In this document: in pieces, positions 51,331-60,600 of the stretch
Layout of the letters: the number at the start of each line of letters is the position of its first letter
How positions within the stretch are numbered: the stretch's first letter is position 1
The notes under the pieces: model-generated
Told to the model about the DNA's origin: nothing
Databases searched by the model: none
What the model saw: only the letters and a program-made list of their open reading frames with translations
Translations under genes and position numbers: made by a program
Assembly: GCA_964654285.1 (NCBI GenBank)
Contig: CAZZJC010000007.1
Coordinates: 69,694-133,693 of the forward strand
Length of the DNA stretch: 64,000 nucleotides
Source: BJHQ01 sp964654285
GTDB lineage: Bacteria > Planctomycetota > UBA11346
Reading direction: 5' to 3'

Positions 51331-54200
51331 CTACCTGCGAAAGCGTGCGATCCGGATCCCGGCCAGGGCCAACCCCACCAGGATCCCGAGACCGCCGCCC
51401 AGGCCGCATAAACCTGATTTTCCGTTGCTGGATGTGCTACCTTGATCTGGGCTGACGGTCACCGTCTGGGTGACCTGGGCCGCAGGCAGATGATTGGCGT
51501 CCCCGACTTGATCGGCGGCAACCACGATCGCGCCTGATCCCGTCACCGTCAGGACATTTCCTGCAACGGTGGCTGGACCACTCAACACCGAGAAGTTGAC
51601 GGGAAGACCAGAAGTCGCCGTGCCCGACAGGATCACTGACCTGGTTCCCGCAGGAATGATGCCGATGTCGGCAAACAGGATGGTCTGGGCCTGCTTGCCG
51701 ACGGTGATCGCCTGGGTGACCTGCGGGGCCGCGAGATAGTTGGCGTTACCACCCTGATCCGCCGCCACCACCACGGTGCCGGCGCCGGTGATGGTCAGGG
51801 TGCTGCCGACCACGGTCGCGGGACCGCTGACGTAACTGAAGCTGACTGGTAGGCCGGATGATGCCGTGGCGGTCAAGGACAACGGTGTGACGCCGAAGGT
51901 CTGGTTGCCGATCGCGGTGAATGCGATGGTCTGGGCCTGCTTGCCGACGGTGATCGACTGGGTGACCTGCGGGGCGGCAAGATAATCCGCGTTCCCGCCC
52001 TGATCCGCCGCCACTACCACGGTACCTGCGCCGGTGATGGTCAGGGTGCTGCCCACCACGGTCGCGGGACCGCTGACGTAACTGAAGCTGACTGGTAGGC
52101 CGGACGAGGCCGTGGCGGACAAGGTCAACGGAGCGACACCGAAGGTCTGGTCGCCGCTCGCGGTGAAGGTGATGGTCTGGGTCTGCTTACCGACGATGAT
52201 TCCCTGGATGACTCGGGCCGCAAGATAATCGGTATTCCCGTCCTGATCCGCCGCCACCACCACGGTGCCGGCGCCGGTGATGGTCAAAGTGCTGCCCACC
52301 ACGGTCGCGGGACCGCTGACGTAACTGAATCTGACCGGTAGGCCGGACGAGGCCGTGGCGGACAAGGTCAGCGGGGCGACACCGAAGGTCTGGTTGCTGA
52401 GGGTGGTGAAAGTGATGGTCTGGGCCTGCTTGCCGACGGTGATCGACTGGGTGACCTGCGGGGCCGCGAGATAATCGGCGTTTCCACCCTGATCCGCCGC
52501 CACCACCACGGTGCCGGCACCGGTGATGGTCAAAGTGCTGCCGACCACGGTCGCGGGACCGCTGACGTAACTGAAACTGACCGGCTGGCCGGATGAGGCC
52601 GTGGCCCACAAGGTCAACGGGGCGACACCGAAGGTCTGATTGCCGATCGCGGTGAAGGTGATGACCTGAGTCTCCTGGAACATTCCAATTTCATGCGAGT
52701 CGCTGCACTCATCTGAGGTGAGCAGCCCAGCCGCAACCAGGACCTGCCCATTCGCCAGCAGAGTTGCTGTGTGACTACTTCGCGCCGTGGTCATGGTTCC
52801 GACGGTAGTCCAGGCATTCGTTCCAGGATCGTATACCTCGGTACTGCTAAGACGTCCACTGATGCCATTACCACCAGCGACTAAAACCTTGCCATTCGCG
52901 AGTAGGATTGCGGGGTGGAAACCCCGCGCCGTAGTCAAGGTCCCGCCAGCAGTCCAGGCATTCGCCGCAGGATCGTAGACCTCGCTACTGCTAAGATAAT
53001 CACTGTTATTATAGCCACCCGCCACCAGGACTTTGCCATTCGCAAGCATGTTTGCGGTGTGGAAGCTTCGCGCCGTGATCAAGGTCCCACCGGCAGTCCA
53101 GGTATCCGTCGCGGGATCGTAAACCTCGCTACTGCGAAGAAGTCCACTGTTGCCATAACCGCCCGCTACCAGGATTTTGCCATTCGCTAGAAGGGTTGCG
53201 GTGTGGTCTCCTCGCGCCGTGGTCAAGGTCCCGCTGGCAGTCCAGGTATCAGTCGCGGGATCGTACACTTCGCTACTGCTGAGACATGCACTGTTGTCAA
53301 AACCGCCCACCACCAGGACCTTGCCATTCTTGAGCAGGGTTGCGGTGTGAAGGTATCGCGACGTGATCAAGGTCCCGCCGGCAGTCCAGGCATTCGTCGC
53401 GGGATCGTACAATTCGGTACTGTTAAGAGATCCATTGTTACCAAAACCACCGGCTGCCAGGACCTTGCCATTCGGGAGCAGGATTATGGTTGGAGCGTAT
53501 CGCACCGTGGCCATGGTCCCGCCGGCGGTCCAAGCATTCGTTGCGGGATCGTACACCTCGGTACTGCTGAGTGGTCCATTGTTGCCATAACCACCCACCA
53601 CCAGGACCTTGCCATTAGCGAGCAGGATTGCTGTGTGGCCGTTTCGTGCTGTGGTCAAGGTCCCGCCGGTAGTCCAGGCATTCGTCCCGGGATCGTACAC
53701 CTCGGTGCTGCTGAGATATCCACTGCCACCATAACTGCCCGCCACCAGAACCTTGCCATTTGCGAGCAGAGTTGCGGTGTGGAGAACTCGCGCTGTGGTC
53801 AAGGTTCCGCCGGCAGTCCAGGCATTCGTCGCGGTGTCGTACACCTCGGTACTACTGAGATTTCCACTGTTGCTATAACCACCCGCCACCAGGACCTTGC
53901 CATGCGCGAGTGGGTTTGCGGTGTGAATGCAACGCGCCGTGGTCAGGGTCCCGCCGGCAGTCCAGGCATTCGTGACGAGATCGTACACCTCTGCACTGCT
54001 GAGAAATCCGCTAGTGCCATATCCGCCCACCACGAGGACCTTGCTATTCGCAAGCAGGGTTGCGGTGTGGCAGTATCGTGCCGTGCTCAAGGTTCCGCCG
54101 GCAGTCCAGGCGTTCGTCGCGGGATCGTATATTTCGGTACTGCTGAGCCATTCACTGTTGTCATAACCGCCCGCCACGAGGACCTTGCCATTCGCGAGCA
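51331..54200 (-). CDS. Kelch- and Ig-repeat surface protein, 3' part (gene broken by assembly gap)
   Basis: About 956 residues in the continuous open frame from the gap to the stop at 51331. First come about 10 kelch-type units of 48 residues (form: NAWTAGGTLTTAR-x3-HTATLLANGKVLVAGGY...EVYDPAT), the blades of beta-propellers. Then five Ig-like units of about 83 residues (QTITF-x5-NQTFGVAPLTLSATASS...GPATVVGSTLTITGAG), related to invasin/bacterial Ig modules. It ends with GLGGGLGILVGLALAGI followed by RIARFRR, a glycine-rich helix plus basic tail, like a C-terminal surface-sorting signal. The 5' part is at 54301-55519. It is probably exported and binds a ligand or surface glycan. Confidence 0.88.
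51450..52680 (-). repeat. Five tandem Ig-like repeats within the kelch protein
   Basis: The unit is about 249 bp (83 codons). Four copies keep NQTFGVAPL and SYVSGPATVVGSTLTITGAG nearly unchanged also at the DNA level, with most differences single bases. The copy nearest the C-terminus is divergent (SVLSGPATVAGNVLTVTGSG). This suggests recent copying or gene conversion among the first four. Confidence 0.85.
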
Positions 54201-54600
54201 NNNNNNNNNNNNNNNNNNNNNNNNNNNNNNNNNNNNNNNNNNNNNNNNNNNNNNNNNNNNNNNNNNNNNNNNNNNNNNNNNNNNNNNNNNNNNNNNNNNN
54301 CCGTGGTCAAGGTCCCTCCGGCAGTCCAGGCATTTGTCGCGGGATCGTACACCTCGGTAAGGCTAAGATATCCATTGCCGCCATAACCGCCCGCTACCAG
54401 AACCTTGCCATTCGCGAGGAGGGTTGCGGTGTGCTTGTATCGCGTTGTGGACAAGACCCCATCGGCAGTCCAGGCATTGGTTGTGGGATCGTACACCTCG
54501 ACACTGCTGAGAAATCCACTGTTCCCACGACCGCCCGCCACCAGGACTTTACCATTCGCTAGCAAGGTCGCGGTGTGGTCATCTCGAGCCGTATCAAGTC
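52690..54600 (-). repeat. Tandem kelch-type repeats, 144-bp period
   Basis: The segment coding EVYDPATNAWTAGGTLTTAR recurs every 144 bp (for example GTACAC at 53551 and 53695, and the matching site at 53839). At least 12 units are visible on both sides of the gap; more may lie in it. Units differ mainly in the loop before EVYD and the residues after TTAR. The region is visibly less GC-rich than the genes around it. Confidence 0.9.
54201..54300. other. Assembly gap of 100 Ns inside the kelch gene
   Basis: Exactly 100 undetermined bases, the conventional size for a gap of unknown length. It falls in the tandem repeats, the likely reason for the break. The reading frames on the two sides differ by one, which says nothing because the true length is unknown. 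Confidence 0.97.
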
Positions 54601-55519
54601 GGTGCCCGCCCCCATATTCCGTCCACGACGGATCAATGACCATGGGATAGCTCAACCCATGCGCATCCAGGGACAAAGTCAGTTGCCAGTCATTGTCGTT
54701 GGAACCATCAATCAACCAACGGGCCGCCGTATCTGAACGCGTCCCCTTGGCATCGATCACATACGGCGCGGCAATCCGGGCCCGATGCCCGGCGGCGTCG
54801 CAGATGACCAGGCCGCCGCCCTCGCTGGTGATGGAGACCACGGCGGCCTTGCCGGCGGCAGCCTGGATCCGGGAGGTGAATCGGGTCGGGGCTTTGTCCG
54901 AGTGCAGGACCAGGAATTCCTCAGTCGAGGTCGGACTGACGGTGTACAGCACATCCGTCACCGGATAGGCCTGGGAATAGACGATCTTCCCATCCACGAT
55001 GCTGCCCATGACGGGTGTCGCGCCCATGGGTTGATGGTCCAATTCCAATCCACCCGCCCGCACGGTTCCGCCATCCGTGAATCGCTGGCCGAAGAAGACG
55101 GCGAAATCAGCTGGCGCACGCCCCCGCGTGGCCATCGCCAGCCAGGCGGCCCGCTCGGCGGGTTGCAGACCGGTCGGTGCCGCCTGATCCCCCTGCGGCC
55201 ACCAGCCCGCCACCGATCGCCCCATGACCTGATGTTCGGCCGGGGTGCAGGTGGCGGCGAGCGACCACGCGGAGGACAGGCTTGGAAACCATTTTCGGGC
55301 CTGATCCAGGGTGTGGCGGCCAGGCGCGGTCGTGGGATCGCTGGTACCGCCCATCTTCGCCGCGAAGGCATCCGGCCCTGATGGCGAGGTTGCCCAGGGT
55401 GGCAGCGACGCTGTCGATGCCGTCTCGTCGCGAGGCGTCACCCCGAACGGATCCGCATAGGACCGCCCCCAACCCGCCCCAATCAGTGCGATCAAGGCGA
55501 GCAGGGCGATCCGCAGCAT
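54301..55519 (-). CDS. Kelch- and Ig-repeat surface protein, 5' part
   Basis: About 406 residues from the ATG at 55519 up to the gap. A signal peptide (MLRIALLALIALIGAGWGRSYA) is followed by an N-terminal domain of about 270 residues (STEEFLVLHSDKAPTRFTSR, AAVVSITSEGGGLVICDAAGH, LSLDAHGLSYPMVIDPSWTEY). The last of these resembles the PMVIDP segment that precedes repeats in many bacterial surface proteins. Two kelch units follow (EVYDPTTNAWTADG; EVYDPATNAWTAGG). It belongs to the same gene as 51331-54200. Confidence 0.88.
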
Positions 55520-55836
55520 AGCGGCCTCGGTAACGGTGGTCGGATCCACTTGGGATTTCACCAGGGAAACAGGCATTATCGGTGGTCCTTGCTGGGGTAT
55601 GAATGGGACAGGGAAACGCGGTTCAGAACCCAGATGCCAAGCGCTATTGGTTTGGCACGGACGGTTTGAACCAGTTTCGACGGCATGTGGGCCATCGTGG
55701 AGGTGGTTGAGGAATGCAACCGTGAGGTGATGGGCAAACCATGCACGCCTGCGACGGCAACGTCACCTACCGCACCTTCGTGACGTCTCTGGTGTCCGCG
55801 TTGGCCGGATCGCTTCTGCGTCCTCGAGCGTGCGGA
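55520..55836. other. Spacer between mfd and the kelch gene
   Basis: 317 bp. It must hold the kelch promoter on the minus strand; none is obvious. GGCAACGTCACCTACCGCACC (55757-55777) is 20 of 21 identical to bases in the GH106-like gene (near 46119) coding GNVTYRT, perhaps a scrap of a related gene. Short frames on the plus strand show no family. Ends at the right direct repeat. Confidence 0.5.
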
Positions 55837-55866
55837 TCAGAACCCTCGCCCAAGGAATCCCAGATC
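55835..55866. repeat. Right 32-bp direct repeat, 3' end of mfd
   Basis: Partner of 51254-51285 (30 of 32 bases). It includes the mfd stop codon and the last nine residues DLGFLGRGF. Confidence 0.88.
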
Positions 55867-58800
55867 GAGCGCAAACAGGCGGCAGAGCAGATCGAGCGAA
55901 CGGTCCTGATCGAGCTGGGTGCGCACGAACAGCACCAGCACCTTGGCGTCGCTCGGTTGCGCTTTGGGCCCCGACTTCGCATCGAGCTGGACGTGGACGA
56001 CCTCGGGCAGCTTCACCGACGCCAGCGCCTGCGGCAGGGCGCCGGTGCAGTGCAGGCGCACCTGGCGGTCCTGCACGTCGATGCGGCCGATGCCGTGCGG
56101 TTTGGCGGCGAGGCGGATGGCGCGCACCTGGAAGAGCCGCACCACCGGGTCGGGCAGGGCGCCGAAGCGGTCGCGCGCGCGCCGGGCGAGGTCGGCGAGG
56201 TCGCTGACCCGGTGGCAGGCGTCGAGGTTCTTGTGGAGTTCGAACTTGAGTTGCGGCGCTTCGAGCCAGTCGTCGGGGATGAAGGCGTCGACGCTGAGAC
56301 CCAAGTGGGTGCGGTCGTCGCCGCGGGCGCTGGCGGCGGGGGCATTTTTGGTGTTCAGGCTCTGGCTGGCTGGCGGCTTTGATCCAGCCGGCAGTTTTGA
56401 TCCAGCCGGCAGGGACGCGCCCGCCGTCGCCGCATGCGCGGCTGCGGTCGCATTCGCTGCGGCCGTCGCCTTGGCCACCGCGTCGGCGAGCAGCTTGGTG
56501 TACAGCTCATAGCCGATGGCGTCGATCTGGCCGGTCTGCTCGGCGCCGAGCAGGTTGCCGGCGCCGCGCAGTTCGAGGTCGCGCATCGCCAGCTTGAAGC
56601 CGGCGCCGAGTTCGGCGTATTCCTGGATCGCGTTGAGGCGTTCGCGCGCCTCCTCCCCGATCTCGGTGTTGGCGGGCACGAGGAAATAGGCGTAGGCCTG
56701 GCGCGTGAAACGGCCGATGCGGCCGCGCAGCTGATGCAGTTCGGCGAGGCCGAAGCAGTGCGCGTTGGAGACGAACAGGGTGTTGGCGTTGGGGATGTCG
56801 ATGCCGGATTCGACGATCGAGGTCGAGACCAGCAGGTCGAGCTTGCCGGTACGGAAGGCGTCCATCACCCGGGCGAGGCGGTCCTGGTCCATCTGGCCGT
56901 GCAGCACGTCGCAGCGCAGGCCGGGCACCAGGCGGCTGAAGCGGTAGGCGATCTGGTCGAGGTCGACGATGCGGTTGTGCACGACGAACGCCTGGCCCTG
57001 GCGCTCGCGTTCGCGCTCCAGGGCGTGGCGCACGACCTGGTCGTCCCACACCGCGACCCGCGTCTCGACCGCCAGGCGCTCGGCCGGCGCCTCGGCGAGC
57101 ACGCTGATGTCGCGCAGGCCGAGCAGGGAGAAATGCAGGGTGCGCGGGATCGGGGTGGCGCTGAGGGTCAGCACGTGCGGGGCCGGCCGTTTGTCGGCGG
57201 GCGCCATCGCGGCGAATTCGGCGCCGACCACCTTGGCCGCGGTCGCGGCGGCGTCAGCCGGGGACACCGTCAGTTCCGGTTCGAGCGCAGCGTCCAGACT
57301 GGGGACGGAACCGCCGTCGGCTGGGGATGCTCCGGCGCTCGCTGCGGCCTCGGCCGCCTTGGCCAGCGCCCGCGCCTTGCGCGCGGCGGCCTCCTCATCG
57401 ACCCAGCCGGGCCGGGTGATGGCGCGCAGGCGCTCCTTGTGCTTCACCCCGAAGCGGTGCTCCTCGTCGATCACCACCAGGCCCAGGCGCGGGAAGGACA
57501 GGCCCTCGGCCAGGATCGCATGCGTTCCGACCAGCACCTGCACCTCGCCCTTCGCGACATCGGCGAGGATGGTGCGCGACTCCTTGCCGCTGCGGAAGCG
57601 GTTCATGCCTTCGACGCGCACGCCGAACGGCGCCATGCGGGCGCGGAAGACCTCCAGGTGCTGCTCGGCCAGGATGGTCGTCGGCACCAGCACCGCGACC
57701 TGATACCCGGCATCGACCACCTTCATCGCGGCGCGGATCGCGACCTCGGTCTTGCCGAAGCCGACGTCGCCGCATAGCAGGCGGTCCATCGCGTGGCCCT
57801 TTTCGAGGTCGGCGGTGATCTCGCGCACGGCGGCGAGCTGGTCTTCCGTCTCTTCGTAGGGGAACGTGGTGGCGAAGCGGCGCACCGCCGGGGTGTCGCC
57901 GGGCAGCGCCGGCGCGCCCACCGCCAGGCGCGCGACCTGGATGCGCAGCAGGTCCGCCGACAGGTCGCGCACGGCGGCCTCGGCCTTGGCGCGCTTCTTG
58001 GCCCAGGCGGCGGAGCCGATCGTCGACAGGTCGGGCGTCGCGCCGCTCGCGCCGATGTACTTCTGCACCAGGTCGATGGCCTCGACGGGCACGTACAGCT
58101 TCGTCCCGCCGGCGAACTCCAGGAGGAGGAAGTCCTCCATGAAGCCGCGTTTTTCCAGGGTCGCCATGCCGCGGAAGATGCCGATGCCGTGGTGCAGGTG
58201 GACGACGTGGTCGTTGCGCCTGAGGTCGGTCAGCGACGCCAGCGGCGCCCCGCCGGCGATGCGCGCCGCGCGGCGTTTGACCGGCGCGCGCGCCGCCAGT
58301 TCGAAGTCGTGCGCGACGACCAGGCCGCGTTCGAGATCGCGCCAACCGCCAGCAAGGCGTCCGACCCGGATGTCGGCGGTCAGTCCGGCGTCTGTGCAGT
58401 GCGCCCGCAGTTCGGCCACAGATTCATCGTTGCGGGCCAGAAGCAGGATGCGTTCGTCTGCGCTTCCACCTTCGCCCGCTGCCGCGAGTTCCAGCGCGCA
58501 GGCCGACAACTCGCTCAAGCCGCGCTGGAGATCGCCCTTCAGGCGGTCGATCGACTGGCCGGCGCCATCCTCGGCCCCGGCGTCGAGCAGGCGCGCGATG
58601 CGGACCTCGTGTCGACGATGGTCGTGGCGCAGGCGTCCGCGCAGGGCGACATCGCCCAGGACCAGGATCGGGCCGGGCGGCAGCTGGTCGAAGAGCTTCT
58701 TCGTCGGCAGCGCGCCGGTGCCGGCGGCGAGCTCGGCGCGCTCGGCCTTGGCGACGGATTCCTGGCTCTCGACATCGAAGCTGCGGATCGCGTCGACGCG

Positions 58801-59397
58801 GTCGCCGAAGAACTCGATGCGCAGAGGGTGTTCGCCGATCCACGGGAAGACATCGAGGATGCCGCCGCGCACCGCCATCTCGCCGCGGCCCTCGACGGCG
58901 GTGGTGGGGCGGTAGCCGGCGCTGGCCAGCCGGTCGGTGAGCCTGGTCAGGTCGTGCTCGTCCCCCACCGCGATGACCAGCGACGACGCCGCGACCTCGG
59001 CCAGGTCGGGCACCGGCTGCTCGGCCGAAACGGGACTCGCGATGAGCAGGGCGCCTTGCGAGAACGCCTCGATGGCGGCGAGCCGGCGGGTGTGGCCGGT
59101 GCGGTCCTCGCCCTCGGCCGTCGGCTTGGCGGGGCCGGTGTCATCGTCGGCGAAGCGGTCGAGCTCGGGCAGCAGCGCGACGCGGGCGCCGAGTTCCTCC
59201 AGATCGGCGGCGACCTGGCGCGGATCGTGCGCGACCACCAGTACCGGGCGCACGCCGGTGCCGACCACGGCGGCGATCAGCACCGACGCGAGCGACCCAT
59301 GCACCGCGCCCAGCACCAGCTCGCGGTCGGCGCGGATGGCCTCGGCCAGGGCCAGGGTGCGGCGGTCGGTCAGGTAGGAATCGCGCAGCCGTCGCAT
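55837..59397 (-). CDS. mfd: Mfd, transcription-repair coupling factor
   Basis: 1186 residues, normal for Mfd. Order: UvrB-homology N-terminus (GVRPVLVVAHDPRQVAADLEELG in part), RNA polymerase-interacting domain (RRNDHVVHLHHGIGIFRGM, TKLYVPVEAIDLVQKYIG), then the helicase with Walker A CGDVGFGKTEVA, DEEHRFGVKHKERL and LSATPIPRTLHFSLLGLRD, and the C-terminal TRCF domain. It removes stalled RNA polymerase at DNA lesions and recruits UvrA. Two Ala-rich inserts are unusual: about 80 residues between the DEEH and SATPIPRT motifs, and about 50 residues near the C-terminus with GSKLPAGSKPPA repeats. The final DLGFLGRGF is shared with the direct repeat at 51254. Confidence 0.97.
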   Translation of the reverse strand: MRRLRDSYLTDRRTLALAEAIRADRELVLGAVHGSLASVLIAAVVGTGVRPVLVVAHDPRQVAADLEELGARVALLPELDRFADDDTGPAKPTAEGEDRTGHTRRLAAIEAFSQGALLIASPVSAEQPVPDLAEVAASSLVIAVGDEHDLTRLTDRLASAGYRPTTAVEGRGEMAVRGGILDVFPWIGEHPLRIEFFGDRVDAIRSFDVESQESVAKAERAELAAGTGALPTKKLFDQLPPGPILVLGDVALRGRLRHDHRRHEVRIARLLDAGAEDGAGQSIDRLKGDLQRGLSELSACALELAAAGEGGSADERILLLARNDESVAELRAHCTDAGLTADIRVGRLAGGWRDLERGLVVAHDFELAARAPVKRRAARIAGGAPLASLTDLRRNDHVVHLHHGIGIFRGMATLEKRGFMEDFLLLEFAGGTKLYVPVEAIDLVQKYIGASGATPDLSTIGSAAWAKKRAKAEAAVRDLSADLLRIQVARLAVGAPALPGDTPAVRRFATTFPYEETEDQLAAVREITADLEKGHAMDRLLCGDVGFGKTEVAIRAAMKVVDAGYQVAVLVPTTILAEQHLEVFRARMAPFGVRVEGMNRFRSGKESRTILADVAKGEVQVLVGTHAILAEGLSFPRLGLVVIDEEHRFGVKHKERLRAITRPGWVDEEAAARKARALAKAAEAAASAGASPADGGSVPSLDAALEPELTVSPADAAATAAKVVGAEFAAMAPADKRPAPHVLTLSATPIPRTLHFSLLGLRDISVLAEAPAERLAVETRVAVWDDQVVRHALERERERQGQAFVVHNRIVDLDQIAYRFSRLVPGLRCDVLHGQMDQDRLARVMDAFRTGKLDLLVSTSIVESGIDIPNANTLFVSNAHCFGLAELHQLRGRIGRFTRQAYAYFLVPANTEIGEEARERLNAIQEYAELGAGFKLAMRDLELRGAGNLLGAEQTGQIDAIGYELYTKLLADAVAKATAAANATAAAHAATAGASLPAGSKLPAGSKPPASQSLNTKNAPAASARGDDRTHLGLSVDAFIPDDWLEAPQLKFELHKNLDACHRVSDLADLARRARDRFGALPDPVVRLFQVRAIRLAAKPHGIGRIDVQDRQVRLHCTGALPQALASVKLPEVVHVQLDAKSGPKAQPSDAKVLVLFVRTQLDQDRSLDLLCRLFALDLGFLGRGF

Positions 59398-59473
59398 GGG
59401 GGCGCGAAAGCTAGCCGGCCGCTGGCCGGGGAAAGCGGGGAATCGCGGTCAGGCGGTTGCGCGGCGGAGCGCT

Positions 59474-60445
59474 TCAGCGCGTCGGCACATCCATCCCGAG
59501 TCCGGGCAGACCGAGCCACAGGCGGATCAGGCCCAGCCTGCGCGTCTCCAGATCGTAGGCGAGTTCGGCCCGATAGCCGATTCCGGCGGCGGTCGCGGCG
59601 CCGGGGTCGGCCAGGGCGCGCGCGGCGAGCACGCTTGCCTGGCCTTCCTTCCATTCCCCGCCGATGGACGCCAGGGCGAATCCGGCCTGCGTGATCTCCA
59701 TGTCGGGGGCGTTCGGGAAATCCGGATCGGCCACATCGATGGTCAGCCGCTCCGGTGCGGGAGTGACCCGCAACTGGGCGAGAGGATAGGCGCGCACGTC
59801 GATGCCGACCAGCGCCGAGGCCTGGTTCGGTTCGTCCAGGTGGTAGCGCAGGGCCTTGACCCGGGTTTCGTGCATCCAGGCCGGCGCGAACAGCCGGGCG
59901 AGCCAGGTGAAGCTGATCCGGATCGAACCTTCGCGCAGGGTCAGGGTCAGCCGATGCGGCGGCAGGGCTGGGCCCGGCCGGGCCTCGTGGCTCCAGCCAG
60001 GGATCGGGGCGATCTCGGATTCCGTGGCCGTGCTGACCGCGAACGCCAGATCGCGCGACAGCCACATCCGGCCCTGGCCGAAGGTGTTGGGAAGGGAGAC
60101 CGTCTGGTCCGCGACGAAGCGCAGGTGCAGCAGACCATCGCGCCATTCGATCTTTTCGCATGCGGACAGGGGGAAGAGCCCCTTGCGCTGGGCCGCGAGA
60201 TCGTTGATGAGCGGCTGGGTGATGACCACCGGCCGTCCCGAAGGCAGGATCGACGTGGTGAAGCAATGCAGCATCTGCTCACGCGAGACCCAGGCGTGGG
60301 CCTGGCGCCAGGTCAGCAGCTCGGCGGCGGTCATCACCTCCTGCGCCCGGACGGCGGACGCGGCGGGAGCGCGGACCTCCTGGGCGCAACCGGACAGGAT
60401 CGCAGCGAGGGCGAGGCTGCGGAGAAGAACGGATGCCAGGCGCAA
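59474..60445 (-). CDS. Putative lipoprotein, unknown function
   Basis: 323 residues with a TTG start at 60445 (GGAG 8 bases upstream); the frame is open further up, but this start gives a neat lipoprotein signal (LRSLALAAILSGC, Cys in the L-S-G-C lipobox). The mature part is beta-rich (LHLRFVADQTVSLPNTFGQGRMWLS in part, LTLTLREGSIRISFTWLARLF, PERLTIDVADPDFPN). No family recognised. It follows mfd's start by 76 bp on the same strand and is divergent from the coiled-coil protein gene at 60601. Confidence 0.68.
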   Translation of the reverse strand: MRLASVLLRSLALAAILSGCAQEVRAPAASAVRAQEVMTAAELLTWRQAHAWVSREQMLHCFTTSILPSGRPVVITQPLINDLAAQRKGLFPLSACEKIEWRDGLLHLRFVADQTVSLPNTFGQGRMWLSRDLAFAVSTATESEIAPIPGWSHEARPGPALPPHRLTLTLREGSIRISFTWLARLFAPAWMHETRVKALRYHLDEPNQASALVGIDVRAYPLAQLRVTPAPERLTIDVADPDFPNAPDMEITQAGFALASIGGEWKEGQASVLAARALADPGAATAAGIGYRAELAYDLETRRLGLIRLWLGLPGLGMDVPTR

Positions 60446-60600
60446 GCAGGTGCTCCGGGAGGGCCAGCGGACGCTGCTTTTTCCGCAGCGGGAGGCGCAC
60501 ACTGTGGGAGATCCCCCCATCGGCAAGTGGTGGACCGCTGCTCCTTGGCGTACAGTATCTACCGAACGTCATCTGTTTTTCCCTGCCCCAGAGGTCGGAC

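Noticed and set aside
54201..54300. Frameshift between the two halves of the kelch gene
   Set aside because: The halves are in different frames only across 100 placeholder Ns, so the frame change has no meaning.
52690..54600. Possible CRISPR or minisatellite
   Set aside because: The 144-bp units keep an open frame and code kelch repeats; there are no spacers.
55640..55665. Sigma-54-like TTTGGCACGGACG near the kelch gene
   Set aside because: The -12 GC is missing at the required spacing and the element points away from the kelch gene.
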